A stretch of DNA of 64,000 nucleotides, from contig NZ_RZRU01000009.1 of assembly GCF_003997495.1 (NCBI RefSeq), positions 124,001-188,000 on the forward strand. The letters are read 5' to 3'. The notes under the pieces are model-generated. The model was given only the letters and a program-made list of their open reading frames with translations. It did not search any database and had not been told where the DNA came from. This stretch comes from Mesorhizobium sp. M7A.F.Ca.US.008.03.1.1 (lineage in GTDB: Bacteria; Pseudomonadota; Alphaproteobacteria; Rhizobiales; Rhizobiaceae). The position numbers and the translations under genes are program-made. Every line of letters starts with the position of its first letter. Position 1 is the first letter of the stretch. Positions 29,255 through 38,114 of this stretch are shown in pieces.

Positions 29255-29268
29255 TTGCGCGAGATCAA
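29255..29268 (-). promoter_or_regulatory. FixK/FNR-type box retained before the araC-like pseudogene
   Basis: TTGCGCGAGATCAA, the counterpart of the box at 28739-28752, sits at the same place relative to the decayed copy. Confidence 0.45.
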
Positions 29269-29428
29269 TTAGCGCGCAAATAACGCCGATAACGGCGAGT
29301 GGGGACTATGGGCGGAGAATATCTTTTAGACAGGTGCCGGGGACATCGAGCGCCCTATCGAAGCCGCGATATGACGAGATCGACAATGCGGGTGGCACGC
29401 TCCGTGCGCTACGATGCACATAGCGAAG

Positions 29429-29442
29429 TTGATCCAGCGCAA
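29429..29442 (+). promoter_or_regulatory. FixK/FNR-type box before the outer-membrane protein gene
   Basis: TTGATCCAGCGCAA fits TTGA-N6-GCAA. Its centre is 117 bp before ATG 29553, predicting a leader of about 76 nt. Confidence 0.5.
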
Positions 29443-29552
29443 AGCGCGGGTTCGTCTGTTGCCCGATACTGCGCCGAATATGACGGGGCGCGCGGGACGC
29501 TGAATTCTTTGCCATGCGTAGCCGGGCCGACGAGAAGGACAACGGGGGGTTT

Positions 29553-30377
29553 ATGAAGAGATTTGGTTTAGCTGCCTTGGGGGCGGCGGCAATGTCGGCG
29601 CTTTATACCGCCAATGCGTTTGCAGCGGATACTACCAAGGCGGCAGCGGAGACTATCAACCAGCAGGACGAAGGTTGGACCTTTACTGCCGCCCCGTATC
29701 TCTGGGCATCGGGAATCAACGGCCAAAGCGGCCTCTTCGGCTTTCCGCCCCAAGATGTGGACGTGAGCTTCAGCGACGTGTTGCAACACCTGAGATTCGG
29801 CTTCATGGGGGTTGCGGAAGCCCGCAACGGGCGTTTCACCATCAGCACAGACATAGTGTACGCTAGGCTCAACGCCGACATAGGCACCCCCCGGGGAATT
29901 ATCGCTTCCAATATCGATGCGACGGTCACCACTTTCATGGGCACGGCGCTCGGTGGTTACAGCGTGTATTACCAAGACGGCACGAATTTCGATCTGGTGG
30001 CCGGCGCCCGCCTCTGGTCAGCAGACAATCGATTCGAGTTCCACGGTGGCGCATTTGACGGCACGTCTGCCAGTGACGGCGATACATGGGTCGATCCGGT
30101 GATCGGCGCCAAATTCAAGGCCAATGTTGGCAATGGATTCTACTTGGCCGGCTGGGGCCTCGTCGGGGGCTTCGGCGCAGGATCCAAATCCATGTGGGAC
30201 GTGATGGGAGGCGCCGGTTACCAGTTCAACGAGAAGTCGTCCATGTTCGTTGGCTATCGGGCTGTGCACGACAACTATCGCCACGACGGTTTCGTGAATG
30301 ATGTCACTCAGCAGGGTCCTATGTTGGGTTTCACCTACCAATTCTCAGCTGCCCATCATGGAACGATGGAGGATTGA
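29553..30377 (+). CDS. Outer-membrane beta-barrel protein (Omp25/porin-like)
   Basis: 274 residues from ATG 29553, preceded by GGGGGG at good spacing. A signal peptide (FGLAALGAAAMSALYTANAFA) is followed by alternating polar/hydrophobic strands with aromatic girdles: WTFTAAPYLWASGINGQSG, YSVYYQDGTNFDLVAGARLW, FVGYRAVHDNYRHDGF. It ends PMLGFTYQFSAAHHGTMED; the usual terminal Phe is replaced by a 9-residue tail after QF. Such proteins sit in the outer membrane as small barrels; transport or structural roles cannot be separated from sequence. The gene is monocistronic. Confidence 0.78.
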   Translation: MKRFGLAALGAAAMSALYTANAFAADTTKAAAETINQQDEGWTFTAAPYLWASGINGQSGLFGFPPQDVDVSFSDVLQHLRFGFMGVAEARNGRFTISTDIVYARLNADIGTPRGIIASNIDATVTTFMGTALGGYSVYYQDGTNFDLVAGARLWSADNRFEFHGGAFDGTSASDGDTWVDPVIGAKFKANVGNGFYLAGWGLVGGFGAGSKSMWDVMGGAGYQFNEKSSMFVGYRAVHDNYRHDGFVNDVTQQGPMLGFTYQFSAAHHGTMED

Positions 30378-30545
30378 CATGAAGCCGTTGCTTCGTCGCG
30401 GCGCGTGCATTTAGCGCGGACTGCCGTGTGACGGCGGAGCAGGCATCGGCTCGGAAAGCAGAAAATTGGTTCTGAGGACTTCGGGTTTTGATTACGGGTT
30501 TTTTGCCAGCAAGAGTGTTTACCCGTAGGGAGAAGGGTGGAAAGT

Positions 30546-32051
30546 ATGAGCAACGATCGAGACGTCCCGGCTGAACCCGGTATCAATAAAATCACGCGGC
30601 GGGACGCGTTAATGGGCGGTACGGCGGCCGCCGTTTCGCGATTTGCCGCACCGGTCGGCGTTTCGGGCGCGCTCGCCGGCCTTGCCGGCGTTCAGCAGGC
30701 AGCGGCCCAGCCACCACCGCCCAACATCGTCTACATCATCTCCGACGACCAGGGTTGGAAGGACGTGGGCTTTCACGGCTCGGACGTCAAGACGCCCAAC
30801 ATCGACAAGCTCGGCGCCGAAGGCGCGCGCCTGGAACAGTTCTATGCGCAGCCCATGTGCACGCCCACTCGAGCGGCGTTGATGACTGGCCGCTATCCGT
30901 TGCGCTACGGGCTGCAGATGGGCGTTATCCCGTCGGGCGGCAGCTACGGCCTTGCCACCGACGAGTATCTCCTGCCGCAGATGCTCAAGGACACGGGATA
31001 CAAGACGGCGATGGTGGGCAAGTGGCATCTGGGGCACGCAAAGACCGAATACTGGCCGCGTCAGCGGGGATTCGATTCGTTCTACGGCGCCCTGGTTGGC
31101 GAAATCGATCATTTCAAGCACGCGTCCCATGGCGTGATGGACTGGTATCGCAACAACAAGCCGGTGAAGGAGCCAGGCTACGACAACACCCTGTTCGGCA
31201 CGGAAGCCGCCAAAGTAATCGAAAAACATGACGGGAAGGCGCCATTATTCTTGTATCTGGCATTCACTGCACCGCATTCGCCTTATCAGGCACCGGAAGA
31301 ATACATCAAAAAATATGCTCATGTTGCCGACGAGCAGCGCCGGCTCTACTCCGCAATGATTTCTGTCATGGACGACGAAATCGGCCGGGTTGTTGCAGCG
31401 CTCGAAAAGAAAAAAATGCGCGACAACACTATAATCATCTTCCAAAGCGACAATGGCGGCGTCCGTTCGGCCATGTTCGCGGGCGAATCGAAGGTTGGCA
31501 ACAACCTGCCGGCGGACAACGGGCCGTACCGCGATGGCAAGGGCACGCTTTACGAAGGCGGGACGCATGTCTGCGGACTTGTCAATTGGCCAGGCAAGGT
31601 CAAATCGGGCGATATCGGTGGCATGCTCCATGTTGTCGACATGTATCCGACTCTCGCCGCGCTCGCCGGGGCGAAACCGACCAAGAACAAGCCGTTCGAC
31701 GGCATGAATGTCTGGGACACGCTCAGCGAAGGCAAGCCATCGCCTCGCAGTGAGATAGTCTACAATGTTGACCCGACTGGCGGAGCAATCCGTGAAGGCG
31801 ATATGAAGCTTGTCTGGTCGGCCGGTGTGTTGGAGCGGGTCGAACTGTTCGATCTTGCCGCCGATAAGTCCGAAAGTACCAATCTGGCAGAGAAGAATCC
31901 CGATAAAGTTAAGGAACTGAAAGGGAAGATCGTGGATCTCGCCAAACAAATGGCGCCGCCACTGCTGATGATGGAAGCGATCAAGCTGACCTTCGGCGCG
32001 CCGCCGATCTCGGCCGATCCGTCTTCGTTGTTTAATGAGGTCGGAGACTAG
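30546..32051 (+). CDS. Tat-exported arylsulfatase-type sulfatase
   Basis: 501 residues; ATG 30546 follows a purine-rich GGGAGAAGGGTGG. A twin-arginine signal (TRRDALMGGTAAAV) points to export in folded form. The sulfatase fold starts NIVYIISDDQGWKDVGFHG (metal Asp pair) and carries the formylglycine site C105-T-P-T-R in MCTPTRAALMTGRYPLRYG; further motifs are MVGKWHLGH and QSDNGG. C105 needs conversion to formylglycine, and the next gene encodes the enzyme that does this. The natural sulfate ester is unknown. Confidence 0.92.
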   Translation: MSNDRDVPAEPGINKITRRDALMGGTAAAVSRFAAPVGVSGALAGLAGVQQAAAQPPPPNIVYIISDDQGWKDVGFHGSDVKTPNIDKLGAEGARLEQFYAQPMCTPTRAALMTGRYPLRYGLQMGVIPSGGSYGLATDEYLLPQMLKDTGYKTAMVGKWHLGHAKTEYWPRQRGFDSFYGALVGEIDHFKHASHGVMDWYRNNKPVKEPGYDNTLFGTEAAKVIEKHDGKAPLFLYLAFTAPHSPYQAPEEYIKKYAHVADEQRRLYSAMISVMDDEIGRVVAALEKKKMRDNTIIIFQSDNGGVRSAMFAGESKVGNNLPADNGPYRDGKGTLYEGGTHVCGLVNWPGKVKSGDIGGMLHVVDMYPTLAALAGAKPTKNKPFDGMNVWDTLSEGKPSPRSEIVYNVDPTGGAIREGDMKLVWSAGVLERVELFDLAADKSESTNLAEKNPDKVKELKGKIVDLAKQMAPPLLMMEAIKLTFGAPPISADPSSLFNEVGD

Positions 32052-32076
32052 GCGCGCCAGATCGGTCCGGAGTTCC

Positions 32077-33087
32077 ATGAAACTAGAATCAATGAATGAC
32101 GCGAGCCCGGCTGTGCTATCCACAGGGGATATGGAACATGTCGGTTCCGCGCCTGAGCGCAGCCCGCCATTCCCGGATATGGAGTGGATTCCTGGCGGCG
32201 AATTCCTGATGGGCTCGAATCACCACTATCCGGAAGAGGCGCCGGCACATCGCGTTGTCGTCGGCGGCTTCTGGATGGATCGCATGACGGTCACGACTGG
32301 CGAGTTCAGGCGTTTTGTGCAGGCGACCGGTTACGTCACGCTGGCCGAGCGTCCGGCGAATGCCGCGGATTATCCCGGAGCCAGCGTCGATTCGTTGGCA
32401 CCGGCTTCGGCCTTGTTCGTCAAGCCTGCGCGCGGCGTCGATCGAAGCAATCACTATAACTGGTGGGCCCATGTCCGGGGAGCGAACTGGCAGCATCCGC
32501 GCGGGCCCGCGAGCAGCCTCAAGGGCATCGAGAACCATCCTGTCGTCCACATCGCATACGAGGACGCGGAAGCCTATGCGAGCTGGGCGGGAAAGGCGCT
32601 GCCGACCGAGGCCGAATGGGAGTTCGCCGCCCGCGGCGGGCTGAATGGCGCCGAGTTCGTATGGGGCGCCGAACTGACCCCCGGTGGCCAGCATATGGCC
32701 AACACGTACCAGGGCGAATTCCCGTACCAAAATGCCTGCGAGGACGGCTATGAATGGACCGCGCCGGTCGGTTCATTTCCGGCAAATGGCTATGGGCTCT
32801 TCGACATGGCCGGCAATGTCTGGCAGTGGACCGTGGACTGGTACCAGGAGCACCGCCGGATCGAGAGCCCCTGCTGCACGATGACCAACCCGCGTGGCGG
32901 CCAGCGCGACGCGAGTTACGATCCGGCGACGCCCGATATCACGATTCCACGCAAGGTCACCAAAGGCGGCTCTTTCCTCTGCGCTCCCAGCTACTGTCGG
33001 CGCTACCGGCCGGCCGCGCGCATGGCACAGCCTGTAGATACGTCCACTTGCCATCTCGGCTTCCGCTGCATCGCGCGCCCAGCCTGA
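32077..33087 (+). CDS. Formylglycine-generating enzyme (SUMF1-like)
   Basis: 336 residues; ATG 32077 has CCGGAG upstream and lies 25 bp after the sulfatase stop. The FGE-sulfatase fold is clear: MEWIPGGEFLMGSNHHYPEE, then LPTEAEWEFAARGG and FDMAGNVWQWTVDWY. The two copper-binding active-site cysteines are C302 and C307 in GGSFLCAPSYCRRYRPAAR. The protein has no signal peptide, so it would act in the cytoplasm before Tat export of the sulfatase, oxidising its C105. The pairing strongly suggests a dedicated maturation unit. Confidence 0.93.
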   Translation: MKLESMNDASPAVLSTGDMEHVGSAPERSPPFPDMEWIPGGEFLMGSNHHYPEEAPAHRVVVGGFWMDRMTVTTGEFRRFVQATGYVTLAERPANAADYPGASVDSLAPASALFVKPARGVDRSNHYNWWAHVRGANWQHPRGPASSLKGIENHPVVHIAYEDAEAYASWAGKALPTEAEWEFAARGGLNGAEFVWGAELTPGGQHMANTYQGEFPYQNACEDGYEWTAPVGSFPANGYGLFDMAGNVWQWTVDWYQEHRRIESPCCTMTNPRGGQRDASYDPATPDITIPRKVTKGGSFLCAPSYCRRYRPAARMAQPVDTSTCHLGFRCIARPA

Positions 33088-33155
33088 TGGACGCTTGCCC
33101 CCACGCAACGCGATCCTCATCGCGCCGAGAGATCCGGCGGGAAAGTAAATTGACA

Positions 33156-34388
33156 ATGATGTCGCAGTCCATCTCAATTAATGGGCGGACTAAGGGAAGT
33201 ATATCGGCTCTGTTTCTTCTTACGCTTACGGCATGCGGAGGAGGGCCGGAAGGCGTCCTTACGCCGATTTCCGCGAATCTGGTTTCACCGTCGGCATCGG
33301 ACGTGACAATGTTGGTGGCGACCAGCCGCAAACCTTCCGGCGACCCGGCAACGCTGTTTACAGGCGAGCGCAGTCCGGCACTTTCCTTGACCGACTTGAC
33401 CATTTCAATTCCGCCGAACCGTGCGCCCGGCACGGTCGAGTGGCCGAAAAAGCTGCCGCCGAATCCCCAGAAGGAATTCGCTGTCATTGCCGCGAAGAGC
33501 CTTTCGATTCCCGAGGCTCACGACTGGCTACATTCTCACAATTCGAACGGCCGTGTTCTCGTATTCGTACATGGCTTCAACAACCGTTACGAAGATTCGG
33601 TTTTTCGCTTCGCGCAGTTTGTGCATGACTCGCGAGCAAAGGTCGTGCCTATTCTTTTCACGTGGCCTTCACGCGCGAGCGTGTTCGGCTACAACTACGA
33701 CAAGGAAAGCGCAAATTTCTCACGGACGGCGTTCGAGCGAACATTGAAGGCTTTGGCGGACGACCGCGGCGTGACGGACATTACCGTCATGGCCCATTCG
33801 ATGGGAACATGGCTCGCCATGGAATCGCTGAGGCAGATGGCTTTGGAGGACGGGCAGGTTTCGCCCAAGATCAGCAACGTTATCCTCGCGTCTCCCGACC
33901 TCGATGTGGATGTCTTTGGTCGCCAGTGGACCGAACTTGGACCAAAAAAACCGAAATTCACGATCACCGTTTCACGGAACGATCGGGCGCTTGCGGTCTC
34001 GCGCCTGATTGCAGGCAATGTCGATCGGGTTGGGCAGGCTGATCCGTCAAAGGAGCCGTACAAATCGAAGCTGGAGGCAGCCGGAATAACCGTCCTCGAT
34101 TTGACCGACGTGAAGACCGACGATCGGTTGAACCACAGCAAGTTTGCCGAAAGCCCGGAAATCGTGCAGCTGTTGGGAGCCCAATTGGGTTCCGGTCAAA
34201 TCCTGACCGACTCGCGAGTAGGCCTTGGTGACAAGCTGGGTCTGATGGTTGCCGGCACGGTCGACACGGTTGGCAACGCCGCGGCAGCGACGTTAAGTGC
34301 GCCCATTACAACAGTCGAGGGGAAAGCGGACAAACCCGCGCCAGACGAACTGGAGACGATCCTGAAGGGCGATGCGACCACCGAATGA
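33156..34388 (+). CDS. Lipoprotein alpha/beta hydrolase (DUF900 family)
   Basis: 410 residues from the ATG pair at 33156; an ATG at 33087 overlapping the FGE stop is an alternative that would add 23 residues. A lipoprotein signal ends in LLTLTACGGG. The DUF900 hydrolase core has LVFVHGFNNRYEDSVFRFAQ, ILFTWPSRASVFGYNYD and nucleophile Ser in MAHSMGTWLA; the C-terminal His is probably in DRLNHSKF. Relatives are esterase-like membrane-anchored proteins without firm substrates. Short spacing ties it to the sulfatase/FGE pair. Confidence 0.85.
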   Translation: MMSQSISINGRTKGSISALFLLTLTACGGGPEGVLTPISANLVSPSASDVTMLVATSRKPSGDPATLFTGERSPALSLTDLTISIPPNRAPGTVEWPKKLPPNPQKEFAVIAAKSLSIPEAHDWLHSHNSNGRVLVFVHGFNNRYEDSVFRFAQFVHDSRAKVVPILFTWPSRASVFGYNYDKESANFSRTAFERTLKALADDRGVTDITVMAHSMGTWLAMESLRQMALEDGQVSPKISNVILASPDLDVDVFGRQWTELGPKKPKFTITVSRNDRALAVSRLIAGNVDRVGQADPSKEPYKSKLEAAGITVLDLTDVKTDDRLNHSKFAESPEIVQLLGAQLGSGQILTDSRVGLGDKLGLMVAGTVDTVGNAAAATLSAPITTVEGKADKPAPDELETILKGDATTE

Positions 34389-34455
34389 TCCGTCCTGGAG
34401 AACCGACGCGCAGGACTTGTCGGCTACTACGGGCGAGGCGCTGAGGGGAGAAAAC

Positions 34456-36297
34456 GTGGACACGACGGCGGAAACGGACGTTACTTCGTTGATTTCGGGC
34501 TTCGAACAGCTAGCCGAGCGTTTCGTCTCCGGACTGTTCGCGCGGTTTGCCGCTTTGAGCGACGTCCCGGTCGACCTTGAAAACCTGAGGGCCTCGCTTG
34601 CGGCCGGGGGAACATCTCTCCTTGTCCTCCTGTCCGAGATTGTGTTGATTGTTGCGCTCGTCGCGGGCGTTTTCATCCTGCTCGCCTGGCGGTTCAATAC
34701 GGCGAGTGTCACAAGCAGTGCATGGCGCAGATTCTTCGCAGGCGTGGCGGCTACCGTGGTGGCATTGGTGGTCGGTTTCATCGTCGCGCGGCTGCTGGCC
34801 GGTTCTGGCCTGCCTTTGCAAACCCTTCGCCTTTGGACGGTGGCGACCGTGCTCGGCTTCATCATTCTCGCCGCCGTCAGATCGCTCTTGATGGCATCGC
34901 GGCGAACCGAATTCGCAGAGCGCTCCGCCCATCTGGTGGCGCTCGTGCGCGACCTCTCACTTGCCATTGGCTTGGCAATCATCGCCGTTACGCTGCTTGC
35001 GACGTTGCGCCTCTGGAGCGTCGGGCCGGCCTTGGACGATCTGCTGCGAACGGGCTCGGCAATTCCGATCTACCTTCTGTTTGCATGGGCGGTATGGCGG
35101 CACAGACGCACAATGGCAGCCGCCGTCGCCGGTCCGCGCCCCAGAAGCCGCTGGCGCACCCGTTTCGCCAAAATGTGGCCGGCAATCGTGGTCGCGTTCG
35201 TGATAACAACCTTTCTCAGCGCTCAGACCGCAGTGACCCTGGGAGCATCGCTTCGTGGGTCGACCGTTCTGCTGACCGCGTTGATGTTTCTCGCCGCGCC
35301 GCATGTCGACGCAATGATCGGGAACTGGGCGCAGCGCGGCTTCGAATCTCCTGACATCTCGATCTTGGCAGCGGCAGGGCGACAGACCGCCCGCTTCACC
35401 GTCGTGGCTATCATTGTTGCCATGCTGGGAACGCTATGGGCGACACCGCTGGCTGCCGGGTTCGGCATAGATCTAAGAGAGGTCGCCAAGGGCGCATCCG
35501 GTGTGGCGCTGATCATGTTGGGGGCGGCGTTTCTTTGGAACGTGGTCGGGGCAGGGACGGCTCGTGCCTTGCGCGCGGAGTTGCCCTCCGTAGGGGGTGA
35601 CGAGGAGGTGCAGGGTGCGCCGCGTTCACGGCTGGGCACGCTGGTGCCGCTGCTCAACGCGGTCGGCAAATCGAGCATTCTGGCCTTGGCGCTTCTCTCG
35701 ATCCTGGTGACGATCGGGATCAATGTCTGGCCGCTGATCGCCGGCATGAGTGTGTTCGGGCTGGCCATCGGCTTCGGCTCGCAGACGCTGGTGAAGGACC
35801 TGGTCTCCGGGCTGTTCTTCCTGATCGACGATGCATTCCGCTTCGGCGAATATATCGAAACGTCAGGCGCCAAAGGAACCGTGGAAAAAATCTCGGTCCG
35901 GTCGGTTTCCCTGCGCCATCAGCGCGGTGCCTTGGCGACAATCCCCTATGGCTCGATTGGCAAGATCCAGAATTTCAGCCGCGACTGGATGATCGAGAAA
36001 CTGACCTTTCGCGTTGCATTCGACACCGATGTCGACAAAGTTCGCAAGATTTTCAAGAAGATCGGCCAGGATATTTCGGCCAACCCGGAACTTGCTGGAG
36101 ATCTGCTCGAGCCGTTCAAGAGCCAGGGAATTGCCGAGGTTGAGGACGGCACGCTGGTCATCCGAGCTAAATTCAAGGCGAAAGCGGGCAGAAACTTCAT
36201 GATCCGCCGCGCCGTCTTGATCGCCGTGCAGCAGGCATTTCAGGAAAACGGCATTCAGGCCGTCGCAAAGCCGCTGACGTCTAGTCTCACAGGATAA
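34456..36297 (+). CDS. Large mechanosensitive ion channel, MscS family
   Basis: 613 residues from GTG 34456, which has GGGGAG at ideal spacing; ATG 34372 inside the previous gene is the alternative (641 aa). Several N-terminal membrane helices precede the MscS core: the pore helix region reads IAGMSVFGLAIGFGSQTLVK, then DLVSGLFFLIDDAFRFGEYI, and the beta domain TIPYGSIGKIQNFSRDW. The N-terminal extension makes it an MscK/YbdG-like large member. It would open on membrane tension during hypo-osmotic shock. It ends the 30.5-36.3 kb gene set. Confidence 0.9.
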   Translation: MDTTAETDVTSLISGFEQLAERFVSGLFARFAALSDVPVDLENLRASLAAGGTSLLVLLSEIVLIVALVAGVFILLAWRFNTASVTSSAWRRFFAGVAATVVALVVGFIVARLLAGSGLPLQTLRLWTVATVLGFIILAAVRSLLMASRRTEFAERSAHLVALVRDLSLAIGLAIIAVTLLATLRLWSVGPALDDLLRTGSAIPIYLLFAWAVWRHRRTMAAAVAGPRPRSRWRTRFAKMWPAIVVAFVITTFLSAQTAVTLGASLRGSTVLLTALMFLAAPHVDAMIGNWAQRGFESPDISILAAAGRQTARFTVVAIIVAMLGTLWATPLAAGFGIDLREVAKGASGVALIMLGAAFLWNVVGAGTARALRAELPSVGGDEEVQGAPRSRLGTLVPLLNAVGKSSILALALLSILVTIGINVWPLIAGMSVFGLAIGFGSQTLVKDLVSGLFFLIDDAFRFGEYIETSGAKGTVEKISVRSVSLRHQRGALATIPYGSIGKIQNFSRDWMIEKLTFRVAFDTDVDKVRKIFKKIGQDISANPELAGDLLEPFKSQGIAEVEDGTLVIRAKFKAKAGRNFMIRRAVLIAVQQAFQENGIQAVAKPLTSSLTG

Positions 36298-36419
36298 AGC
36301 GGCGGTTTGCCATGCGCATGGTAGGCAAGCGATTGGACGGAGCGAGCGCAAGAGCCAAATGTCACTGCGTGTTGAGACGGTGAGGGAAGCCCGGCTGCCG
36401 CGCGTTGTGCGAAGCCCCG

Positions 36420-37067
36420 TCATTCGCTCATGCAGTGGAGGGCGTCGTTTTTGAGGATCTCGATGCTGCGCAGGCTGAGCAAGCGGATGACGCCCTTGTC
36501 CTTCAGCCGGGTGAAGACCCGTGACACGGTCTCGATGGTGAGGCCGAGATAGTCACCGATGTCCATACGCGACATTGGCAGTTCCACCTGGCGCAAGCCG
36601 CCCTGGCGCTCCGCCATGTCGACAAGAAATGCAGCCACGCGTTCGATGGCGTTCTGGCGACCGAGAACCAGCAGGTGTTCCTGGGCCCGGGTCAAACCCT
36701 TGAGCGCCAAGGGCAGCAGCTGGCGCGATATGTCCGCGCCGGCAGTGAGTCGCAAGACACGGACAGCGGTCGCGTTGATTGCCTCTGCAAAGAAATGATG
36801 TGTCGTGTCAGCCTCGAAGCCGAATGTCTCTCCAGCCAGGTGAAAGGCGCTGATCTGCCGGCGGCCGTCGGCAAGCAGGCGGTAGATGCGCACGGCGCCG
36901 AACTCCACCTGATAGAAGGCACCGGCCTTCTCACCCTGGGCATAGATTTCCGCGCCGGCGGGAAAAAAGCTGACCGGCTGCAGAGGCGCGGGGTCGAACG
37001 CGTCCGGCAGGCTTGGCTGAGCAGAGTGCGACGACAATGAAATCCTGGAGGCTGTGTAGGCGTGCAT
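36420..37067 (-). CDS. fixK: Crp/Fnr-family regulator, FixK type
   Basis: 215 residues from ATG 37067. A cNMP-binding-like beta-roll (FFPAGAEIYAQGEKAGAFYQ, VRIYRLLADGRRQISAFHLAG) precedes a long dimer helix and the HTH (MSRMDIGDYLGLTIETVSRV). The recognition helix ETVSR is that of FNR/FixK proteins binding TTGAT half-sites. There is no N-terminal cysteine cluster (the only Cys is four residues from the end), so it cannot carry the FNR [4Fe-4S] oxygen sensor; control by FixLJ is expected. It is the likely reader of the boxes listed here. Confidence 0.85.
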   Translation of the reverse strand: MHAYTASRISLSSHSAQPSLPDAFDPAPLQPVSFFPAGAEIYAQGEKAGAFYQVEFGAVRIYRLLADGRRQISAFHLAGETFGFEADTTHHFFAEAINATAVRVLRLTAGADISRQLLPLALKGLTRAQEHLLVLGRQNAIERVAAFLVDMAERQGGLRQVELPMSRMDIGDYLGLTIETVSRVFTRLKDKGVIRLLSLRSIEILKNDALHCMSE

Positions 37068-37135
37068 GGCTGTTTTCCCGGTTGTTCCGTGACACAGCAA
37101 TCGCGCGAATCCGCAGGTCGCGAAATTCGGTTATA

Positions 37136-37156
37136 TCCCTACGGGAAACTACTTAG
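37136..37156 (-). promoter_or_regulatory. Candidate FixJ binding site before fixK
   Basis: On the minus strand the segment reads CTAAGTAG followed by TTTCCCGTAGGGA. CTAAGTAG differs by one base from the selected FixJ sequence GTAMGTAG as I remember it. It lies 69-89 bp before the fixK start, where a FixJ~P activator would bind. Confidence 0.45.
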
Positions 37157-37189
37157 GACGGAGCGGACGTCCGGTTGAAAACATCGGTA

Positions 37190-38113
37190 TCACGGGTGAA
37201 GCGGCGCGCCGGCTTCGAACCACGTTCCGCACTCGCCTTTGACAATTTTGACGGCGTCATCCAGCTTGCCGATGGCGGCAGGCTTGCCCATTGCTTTAGC
37301 GAACTCGATTGCGGCACGGACCTTCGGCCCCATAGAGCCCGCTGGAAAATTTCTTTCAGATATTTCCCCGGGGCTCACGCGCCGGAGCGCCCGAGCAGTC
37401 GCTGTTCCGTAGTCTACATAAACGGCGTCGACGTCAGTCAGCATCAGCAGCATGTCGGCCTTCAATTGACGCCCAAGAAGCGAACTTGCCAGATCCTTGT
37501 CGATAACGGCCTCCACGCCGTAAAGGCTGCCATCGTCCCGGGCTATTACCGGAACCCCGCCGCCGCCGGTGCAGATGACGATCACACCGTGTTCGACGAG
37601 GAAGGAAATCACGGACGCTTCCAGGATCTCCAGCGGCCTGGGCGAGGGCACAACACGGCGCCATTTGTCGCCATCGGGCGCAATCTGCCAGCCGCGTTCC
37701 TCGGCAAGCGCACGGGCCGTTGCCTGATCGTAGACCGGGCCGATTGGCTTCGTCGGATGAGCGAAAGCAGGATCGTGCGGATCGACCCTCACCTGGGTCA
37801 GCAGGGTCGCAAAAAGCCTCTCTTTGAGGAGGTTGCCGAGTTCCTGTTCAATGACATAGCCAATCATGCCTGCGCTTTCGGCGCCAAGCACGTCGAGTGG
37901 AAATGTCCGGCCATCCGAAGTGGCCGCTGCCTGCAGGGCCAGAAGTCCCACCTGCGGACCGTTGCCGTGCGTGACTACGATCGAGTGCCCTGCGTCGACC
38001 AGATTTGCCAATACAGCCGCGGCGCGCACGATGTTGACGCGCTGGTTCCCGGCCGTCATCGGTTCTCCACGGCGTAGCAGTGCGTTTCCGCCGAGCGCAA
38101 CGACGATAAGCAT
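37190..38113 (-). CDS. arcC: Carbamate kinase
   Basis: 307 residues from ATG 38113, four bases after the arcB stop codon begins. Transfers phosphate from carbamoyl phosphate to ADP, giving the ATP of the arginine deiminase pathway. Motifs: [15 protein letters not shown] at the N-terminus, [16 protein letters not shown], and [10 protein letters not shown] in the phosphate-binding centre; ends [14 protein letters not shown]. It is the last gene of arcDABC. Confidence 0.96.
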   Translation of the reverse strand: MLIVVALGGNALLRRGEPMTAGNQRVNIVRAAAVLANLVDAGHSIVVTHGNGPQVGLLALQAAATSDGRTFPLDVLGAESAGMIGYVIEQELGNLLKERLFATLLTQVRVDPHDPAFAHPTKPIGPVYDQATARALAEERGWQIAPDGDKWRRVVPSPRPLEILEASVISFLVEHGVIVICTGGGGVPVIARDDGSLYGVEAVIDKDLASSLLGRQLKADMLLMLTDVDAVYVDYGTATARALRRVSPGEISERNFPAGSMGPKVRAAIEFAKAMGKPAAIGKLDDAVKIVKGECGTWFEAGAPLHP

Positions 38114-38114
38114 C

